A DNA stretch of 64,000 nt from Streptomyces sp. DG2A-72 (GTDB lineage Bacteria; Actinomycetota; Actinomycetes; Streptomycetales; Streptomycetaceae): NCBI RefSeq assembly GCF_030499575.1, contig NZ_JASTLC010000001.1, positions 682,001 through 746,000 on the forward strand, written 5' to 3'. The notes beneath the pieces are model-generated. The model worked only from the letters and a program-made list of their open reading frames with translations. It was not told the origin of the DNA and made no database searches. Both the position numbers and the translations under genes were made by a program. Of this stretch, positions 59,189 through 64,000 are shown in pieces. The stretch's first letter is position 1; each line of letters starts with the position of its first letter.

Positions 59189-60115
59189 TTAGAACACTGA
59201 CAGGCCCGTCAGTGTCGTGAAACGCTCCAACGCCGCCACGCCTGCCACCGAGTTGCCTCGCTCGTCCAGTCCGGGGCTCCACACGCACAGCGCGCAACGG
59301 CCCGGGACTACGGCGATGATGCCGCCGCCCACGCCGCTCTTGCCGGGAAGGCCCACTCGGTAGGCGAACTCGCCTGCCGCGTCGTATGTGCCGCAGGTCA
59401 GCATCACCGCGTTGACCTGTTTGGCCTGGCTGCGGGTGAGGAGGCGGGTGCCGTCGGCGCGGATGCCGTGGCGGGCGAGGAAGGTGGTGGCCAGGGCGAG
59501 GTCGGCGCAGGAGGCGCTGATGGAGCACTGGCGGAAGTACTGGTCGAGGAGGGCCGGGACGGGGGTGTCGATGTTGCCGTAGGACGCCATGAAATGGGCG
59601 AGGGCGGCGTTGCGGTCGCCGTGGGCGGTTTCGGAGGCGGCGACGTCCTTGTCGAAGGTCAGGTCCGGGTTGCCGCTCTCGGTGCGCAGGAACGTGAGCA
59701 GTTCGCCGGCCGCGTCGCCGGTACGGGTGTGGAGGCGGTCGGTGACGACCAGCGCGCCCGCGTTGATGAGCGGGTTGCGCGGGATGCCGTTCTCGTACTC
59801 CAGCTGCACAAGGGAGTTGAAGGGATTGCCGGAGGGCTCCCGGCCCACGTGCTCCCAGAGCGCGTCGCCCTCGCGGGCGAGGTCGAGGGCGAGGGTGAAG
59901 ACCTTGGTGATGGACTGCGTGGAGAACGGCTGCCGCCAGTCCCCCACGCCGTACACGGTGCCGTCCGGCTCCGCGACCGCCATGCCGAAGCTGCGCGGGT
60001 CGCAGGCCGCGAGGGCGGGGATGTAGTCGGCGGGGCGGCCGCGGCCGGGCAGCCGCCGGATCTCGTCGGCGATGCGTTCCAGGACCGGTGCGAAGGTCGG
60101 GGACGTCATGATCAC
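59189..60115 (-). CDS. glsA: Glutaminase A
   Basis: 308 residues from the GTG at 60115 with GGAGG nine bases upstream. It is a serine-dependent beta-lactamase-fold glutaminase: FSTQSITKVF (SxxK), NPLINAGALV, the Tyr region CGTYDAAGEFAYRVGLPGKSGVGGGI. It hydrolyses glutamine to glutamate and ammonia in the cytoplasm. It lies next to an asparagine/aspartate catabolic cluster. Confidence 0.93.
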   Translation of the reverse strand: MIMTSPTFAPVLERIADEIRRLPGRGRPADYIPALAACDPRSFGMAVAEPDGTVYGVGDWRQPFSTQSITKVFTLALDLAREGDALWEHVGREPSGNPFNSLVQLEYENGIPRNPLINAGALVVTDRLHTRTGDAAGELLTFLRTESGNPDLTFDKDVAASETAHGDRNAALAHFMASYGNIDTPVPALLDQYFRQCSISASCADLALATTFLARHGIRADGTRLLTRSQAKQVNAVMLTCGTYDAAGEFAYRVGLPGKSGVGGGIIAVVPGRCALCVWSPGLDERGNSVAGVAALERFTTLTGLSVF

Positions 60116-60154
60116 TATTGTGCCTCCGGACCGGTCCTGGTGCGCTTGTGCAGG

Positions 60155-61165
60155 TCAGGCGAGAGCTGAGCCGCTGCCCGCGACGACCTCCGGCCGCAGC
60201 AGATCGGCCAGCCGCTCGGCGGGCAACAGGCCCTTCTCCAGGACGAGTTCGGCGACTCCGCGTCCGGTGGCGAGGGCTTCCTTGGCGATGTCGGTGGCGG
60301 CCGTGTAGCCGATGTGCGGGTTGAGGGCGGTGACGAGGCCGATGGAGTTCTCCACGCTCGCGCGCAGCGCCTCGGTGTTGGCGGTGATGCCGGACACGCA
60401 CCGTTCGGCGAGGGTCAGGCAGGCGGCCCGCAGGTGCGTGATGCTCTCGGACAGCGAGTGCAGGATGATCGGCTCGAAGGCGTTGAGCTGGAGCTGCCCG
60501 GCCTCCGCGGCCATGGTGATGGTGACGTCGTTGCCGGGCATGATGCTCGAACCGGCCTGCACGGGCGGCAGGTTGATCTCACCCAGGCCCGCGCGCGGGC
60601 CCGACGACAGCAGCCTGAGGTCGTTGCAGCTCTTGGAGAGCTTCACGGCGATCCGCTTCAGCACGCCGGACATCTGGACGAACGCACCGCAGTCCTAGGT
60701 GGCTTCGACCAGGTTGGCCGCGGTGACGAGCGGGAGCCCGGTGATGTCCGCGAGGTGGCGCCGAGCCGACTCGGCGTATCCGGCGGGCACGTTGAGGCCG
60801 GTGCCGATGGCCGTGGCACCCAGGTTGATCTCATGGATCAACTCGACAGCCTCGTCAAGAATCGCGATCTTGACCGCGGTCGGGTAGAGCCCCTTCCCAT
60901 GACCGAGCAGCTCCAACGCCCTGTTCGCGACTACCTCGTTGGCATTCATGTTGGTCGACGTACCGGCACCGCCCTGCACCACGTCGACCACGAACTGGTC
61001 ATGCAACTTGCCGTCCCGGATCTCACGACAGGCTTCCACAATGGCAGCGGCCTCCTTCACGGCAGCGAGCGCGTCGATCAGATGCGGGTAGGCCGAGATC
61101 GGCGTGCCGGTAATGGGAAGGTTCTCCGTGGCACGCAGAGTGTGGATGCCCCAGTACGAGGGTGA
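60155..61165 (-). pseudogene. aspA: Aspartate ammonia-lyase, decayed
   Basis: Recognisable aspartase segments in one reading frame: [82 protein letters not shown] and [11 protein letters not shown]. Compared with the family, blocks are missing after VKEAAA, after GHGKG, around ILDE and after SSIMPG; the last removes the KVNPV part of the catalytic signature. A TAG replaces the usual Gln codon at about 60698, between VEAT and DCGAFVQ. The normal N-terminus is gone, replaced by an intergenic repeat. All losses keep the frame. Confidence 0.88.
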
Positions 61166-61194
61166 GGGTCTCCTTCTGAGGCACGGAGGTGACA

Positions 61195-61255
61195 GCGCCC
61201 TGAAGGGGCGCGGGGAACTGCGCGACCAGCCACACACGGCCCGCAGCCGCCGGAC
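61195..61255. repeat. Streptomyces-type intergenic repeat, copy 2
   Basis: GAAGGGGCGCGGGGAACTG then CGCGACCAGCCACACACGG and CCCGCAGCCGCC. It shares the blocks GGGGCGCGGGG and GCGACCAGCCACA with the copy at 32545-32625. It sits exactly at the truncated 5' end of the aspartase pseudogene. Confidence 0.65.
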
Positions 61256-61273
61256 AAGAAGCCCGGCACATCC

Positions 61274-62326
61274 TTAGGCGCAGGCCGGAACAACAACCGG
61301 CTCCAGCGACCGAACGGGCCGCACACACCCGACCGCCCGCCCGCCACCCAGCAGTGCCTCACCCTGAAACTCAGTGAGCAGCCCCGGATCAACCCCGGCC
61401 CACCCAAGCGCCGCCGCAGCAACCGGCACCCGCGCCCGATTCGCCCCGTCAGCGATCTTCACAGCAACGGCCCGCCCATCAGGAAGGGCCGCGACCTGAA
61501 CGCCCTCGAACCCGTCCTTGGCGAGCAGCCCCGGCACGGCCCGCATCAACGCGGCCACATCCCGCCCCGACCCGGAAGCCATCTCCGCGTGGTCCCGCAT
61601 CGCGTCGGCGACCAGAGCCTCAGGAGTGCCGGCTACCGCAGTCGTGATCCGCGCGGCGGCCCGAGCCAGCCCATGCAGCGACACGGAGAACAGCGGCGCC
61701 CCACACCCGTCGACGGTCACCTGAGCGATCCGCTGCCCGGTGAGATCCTCGACGATCTCCGCGATGGCCTGCTGAAGGGGGTGCGCAGGATCGAGGTAGC
61801 CGTCAAGGGGCCAACTGTTGAGCCGGCAGGCGTACAGCATGGCCGCGTGCTTGCCGGAGCAGTTCTGGGCAAGCCGGGACGGCAGGCGGCCTTCCCTCAC
61901 CCAGGAGTCCCGTACGAACGGGTCGAACGGCAGGTCCGGCACATTGCGCAGGTCGTCCTCGGTGACGCCGGCCAGGTCCAGGATCCGCCGGGTCCCGGCG
62001 AGGTGGCGTTCCTCTCCGGAGTGGCTGGCCGCGGCGAGCGACAGCAGCTCTCCGTCGAGCGGCAGCCCGGCGCGCACCATGGCGACGGCCTGGACGGGCT
62101 TGAGCGCCGAGCGCGGATAGAAGGCGGCCTCGATGTCACCGAGCTGGAGCTGGACCTGGCCGCCGGTGTCGAGGACGACGACGGAGCCGTAGTGGATGCC
62201 CTCGATCACCCCGCCGCGCAGGAGGTGGGCGACGGGGGCATGGAGGGGTTCGCGGATCAGGGGTGCGTCCACGAGGGAACTGCTGTACATCACTGCCTGG
62301 TTGGGTTCGGCCGGTACGCGGTTCAC
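61274..62326 (-). CDS. L-asparaginase, AnsA/type II plant-independent (PF06089-like) family
   Basis: 350 residues from the GTG at 62326, which overlaps the permease stop (GTGA); an ATG at 62290 is possible. The family marks are YPRSALKPVQAVAMV, AAASHSGEERH, NCSGKHAAMLYAC, VDGCGAPLFSVSL and MASGSGRDVAALM. It hydrolyses asparagine to aspartate and ammonia. Here it appears intact, while the permease before it and the aspartase after it are damaged. Confidence 0.88.
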   Translation of the reverse strand: MNRVPAEPNQAVMYSSSLVDAPLIREPLHAPVAHLLRGGVIEGIHYGSVVVLDTGGQVQLQLGDIEAAFYPRSALKPVQAVAMVRAGLPLDGELLSLAAASHSGEERHLAGTRRILDLAGVTEDDLRNVPDLPFDPFVRDSWVREGRLPSRLAQNCSGKHAAMLYACRLNSWPLDGYLDPAHPLQQAIAEIVEDLTGQRIAQVTVDGCGAPLFSVSLHGLARAAARITTAVAGTPEALVADAMRDHAEMASGSGRDVAALMRAVPGLLAKDGFEGVQVAALPDGRAVAVKIADGANRARVPVAAAALGWAGVDPGLLTEFQGEALLGGGRAVGCVRPVRSLEPVVVPACA

Positions 62327-62880
62327 GCGTCGGCTCCGGTCGGGGACTTGGGCGCCGTACGGCCGCGGATGGCGTACCAACCCGCGACCAGCGCTGCGGC
62401 GATCAGCGGCAGGCACAGCACGGTGGTGCGTCCGGCGCCGCCGTCGGCGTACATGAGGACCAGAACGGAGGCGAGGAAGGCCGGCGTCACGAGTTCGGGC
62501 CAGGGGGAGCCCGGCAGTCGGTAGCCGGGGCGGGTGAGCTCGCCCTTCTGGGTCTTCTGCCGGAAGAGCAGGTGACAGATCATGATCATGCCCCAGGTCG
62601 CGAGGATGCCGATCGCCACGAAGTTGAGGACGATCTCGAACGCGTCGGCGGGGACGACGAAGTTGGGGCCCACGCCGAGGACACAGCTACCGCTGATGAG
62701 CAGGATTCCGCCGTACGGGACCTGGCTGCGGCTCATCACGGAGGTGAACTCGGGCGCGGAGCCGTTCACGGCCATCATGTTGACGTGCCGGGACTTCAGG
62801 GACTTGCTGTAGCCCTCGTCTCCGGCATCGACATGGCCGGAACGTTTCTGCAAGCCGTCGTGCAGGGACTGCTCGCTCAC
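62323..62880 (-). pseudogene. Amino-acid permease (AnsP-like) with large internal in-frame deletion
   Basis: Starts with a GTG at 62880 overlapping the regulator stop (GTGA). After DAGDEGYSKSLKSRHVNMMA, the normal start of an AnsP-type APC permease, the protein jumps directly to NGSAPEFTSVMSRSQVPYGG, which lies two thirds along the family, and continues to the normal end (VPLIAAALVAGWYAIRG-like). About 300 residues, most of the membrane helices, are missing, with the frame preserved. Only 185 residues remain, so it cannot transport. Confidence 0.85.
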
Positions 62881-63608
62881 GCCTCGGGTCCGCCTTCCGT
62901 GGGGGTGTCCGTGCGCGCGGAGCGCACGATGTCGGTGAGGGTCGTCTCGACCCGGTCGAGGTGGTGGGCCATGGCATCGACCGCGTCCTGCTCGCTGCCG
63001 TCGATCAGCGCCTCGACGATCGCCCGGTGCTCGCGGTTGGACTGCTCGCGCCGGCCGCCCAGCTCGTTGAGGAACGCCGACTGACGGGCCAGTGCGTCGC
63101 GGATCTCCTCGATGACCCGGCGGAACACCGGGTTCTGGGCGGCCTCGGCGACGGCGAGGTGGAAGAGCGTGTCCATCGCGACCCACGCGGTGGTGTCCGT
63201 CTCCCGCTCCATGCGGTCGAGAAGGTGGGCCAGATGATCCAGGTTCTCCGGGGAACGGCGCGCCGCCGCGTACCCGGCGACCGGGATCTCGACATGGCGT
63301 CGCACCTCGAGGAGGTCACTGGCCACGTAGTCGCCGAAGGTGGGGTCCTCGACGGTGTTGGCGACGACGAAGGTGCCCTTGCCGGTCTTGGAGACGGTCA
63401 GGCCCATCGTCTGCAACGCCCGCAGGGCCTCGCGCAGCACCGGTCGGCTGATCTCCAGGGTGCGGCAGAGCTCCGCCTCGGAGGGGAGCTTCTCCCCGAT
63501 GGCGTACTCGCCGCGCTCGATGGCGCTGCGGAGGTGTGCCAGCACCGCTTCCATGGCGCTGACACGCCGTGGAGGCTGACTGGCTGTCCGGCTGTCTGAC
63601 AGGTTCAC
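62877..63608 (-). CDS. FadR-family (GntR) transcriptional regulator
   Basis: 243 residues. Winged helix YAIGEKLPSEAELCRTLEIS with RPVLREALRALQTMGL, then the FCD helical domain (EVRRHVEIPVAGYAAARR, DTLFHLAVAEAAQNP, EHRAIVEALIDG; Asp and His positions for a metal or acid ligand). First gene of the asparagine/aspartate cluster and overlapping the permease start; it probably controls the cluster in response to an amino acid or dicarboxylate. It looks intact. Confidence 0.9.
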   Translation of the reverse strand: MNLSDSRTASQPPRRVSAMEAVLAHLRSAIERGEYAIGEKLPSEAELCRTLEISRPVLREALRALQTMGLTVSKTGKGTFVVANTVEDPTFGDYVASDLLEVRRHVEIPVAGYAAARRSPENLDHLAHLLDRMERETDTTAWVAMDTLFHLAVAEAAQNPVFRRVIEEIRDALARQSAFLNELGGRREQSNREHRAIVEALIDGSEQDAVDAMAHHLDRVETTLTDIVRSARTDTPTEGGPEA

Positions 63609-63706
63609 GAGAGTGATACTCCGGGCGACGGAAGGGTGCTGTCAAGCCCGGGTGAAAGAAGAATTTCAGGGGCGTGAGGGCTGAAAGACCTCACACCCCG
63701 GGTATG

Positions 63707-64000
63707 TCAGCTGTTCAGCACGCCTGTCCCGAGCAGACCGAACAGCAGCAGGCCCACGACGATGCGGTAGATGACGAAGGAGTTGAACGAGTGCTTGGCG
63801 ACGAACTTCAGCAGCCAGGCGATCGAGGCGTAGGCCACGACAAAGGAGACCAGGGTGCCGACGACCAGCGGAGCCGCGCCGGCGCCCGTGCCGAGGGCGT
63901 CCTTCAGCTCGTAGATTCCGGCACCGGTCAGGGCGGGGATGCCGAGGAAGAACGACAGGCGGGTGGCGGCCACCCGGTCGAGGTCGAGCATCAGCGCGGT
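63707..64000 (-). CDS. uppP: Undecaprenyl-diphosphatase, 3' part (window edge)
   Basis: The frame is open to the right edge of the window; only the last 98 or so residues are seen. Four membrane segments and the motif VAATRLSFFLGIPALTGAGIYEL (broken here for length: VAATRLSFFLGI then PALTGAGIYEL) are those of UppP/BacA, which frees undecaprenyl phosphate from its diphosphate for peptidoglycan synthesis. It ends ...GLLGTGVLNS with a normal stop. Confidence 0.88.
   Translation of the reverse strand, partial: TALMLDLDRVAATRLSFFLGIPALTGAGIYELKDALGTGAGAAPLVVGTLVSFVVAYASIAWLLKFVAKHSFNSFVIYRIVVGLLLFGLLGTGVLNS

Overview
The window looks like chromosomal DNA of a Streptomyces or very close actinomycete. 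GC is very high, codon third positions are almost all G or C, GTG starts and GGAGG-type ribosome binding sites are common, and several families present are typical of the genus (MmyB-type regulator, Rv1733c-like membrane proteins, Csp-like Cys bundle, a DGPF-linked ECF sigma factor, PAS/GAF/SpoIIE phosphatase). I see no rRNA, tRNA, CRISPR array, integrase or complete insertion sequence.

Layout. 1-4955: a partial serine hydrolase, a divergent MmyB-type regulator/SDR pair sharing a large palindrome, and a phytoene-dehydrogenase-like flavoprotein. 5013-14862: the most unusual part. A Ser/Thr kinase with TPR repeats is followed on the same strand by four tightly packed genes: an adaptor-trypsin protein, a NACHT-type NTPase with a degenerate FGE (SUMF1) domain, a MoxR-type AAA+ ATPase and a 723-residue protein with a TraB/ChaN-like (DUF5682-like) start. 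I read it as an NTP-dependent biological conflict (probably anti-phage) system. 14977-20204: a frameshifted MpaB-like gene, an acyl-CoA dehydrogenase carrying a palindromic repeat in frame, a Cys-rich copper-binding protein, small conserved proteins, a VOC protein, an RpiB-like isomerase and an ATP-grasp ligase. 20560-23969: a sulfonate/nitrate-type ABC operon. 24271-29084: a secreted hydrolase, a PaaX regulator and dhaKLM. 29109-29980: a deletion scar that removed the 5' ends of a divergent TetR/SDR pair.

30051-33338: GH75 chitosanase, a 790-base gene-poor stretch, an FN3 lipoprotein behind a DasR-like palindrome, and a small surface protein. 33428-45483: secreted proteins, a PAS-PAS-GAF-SpoIIE phosphatase, a PrmC-like methyltransferase, MarR plus YedY-like oxidoreductase plus ferredoxin reductase, an amidohydrolase, an acetyl esterase and a class-C-type esterase. 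45615-46390: a HutC-type GntR gene frameshifted by a second copy of the palindromic repeat. 46683-52924: thioesterase, methyltransferase, Rv1733c-like protein and an ECF42 operon (DGPF-SnoaL, DGPF, sigma factor, a 38-codon ORF, MFS exporter). 53043-59065: methyltransferase, short Rho paralogue, DD-carboxypeptidase and two polyprenol-dependent glycosyltransferases. 59189-64000: glutaminase, then an asparagine/aspartate cluster (FadR regulator, permease, asparaginase, aspartase) in which permease and aspartase have been cut by clean in-frame deletions, and finally partial uppP.

Several genes are visibly decaying: mpaB-like, TetR/SDR pair, gntR, aspA and ansP-like. Intergenic repeats mark two of those places. 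All functional statements come from reading the sequence and recalled family knowledge; no search was run.
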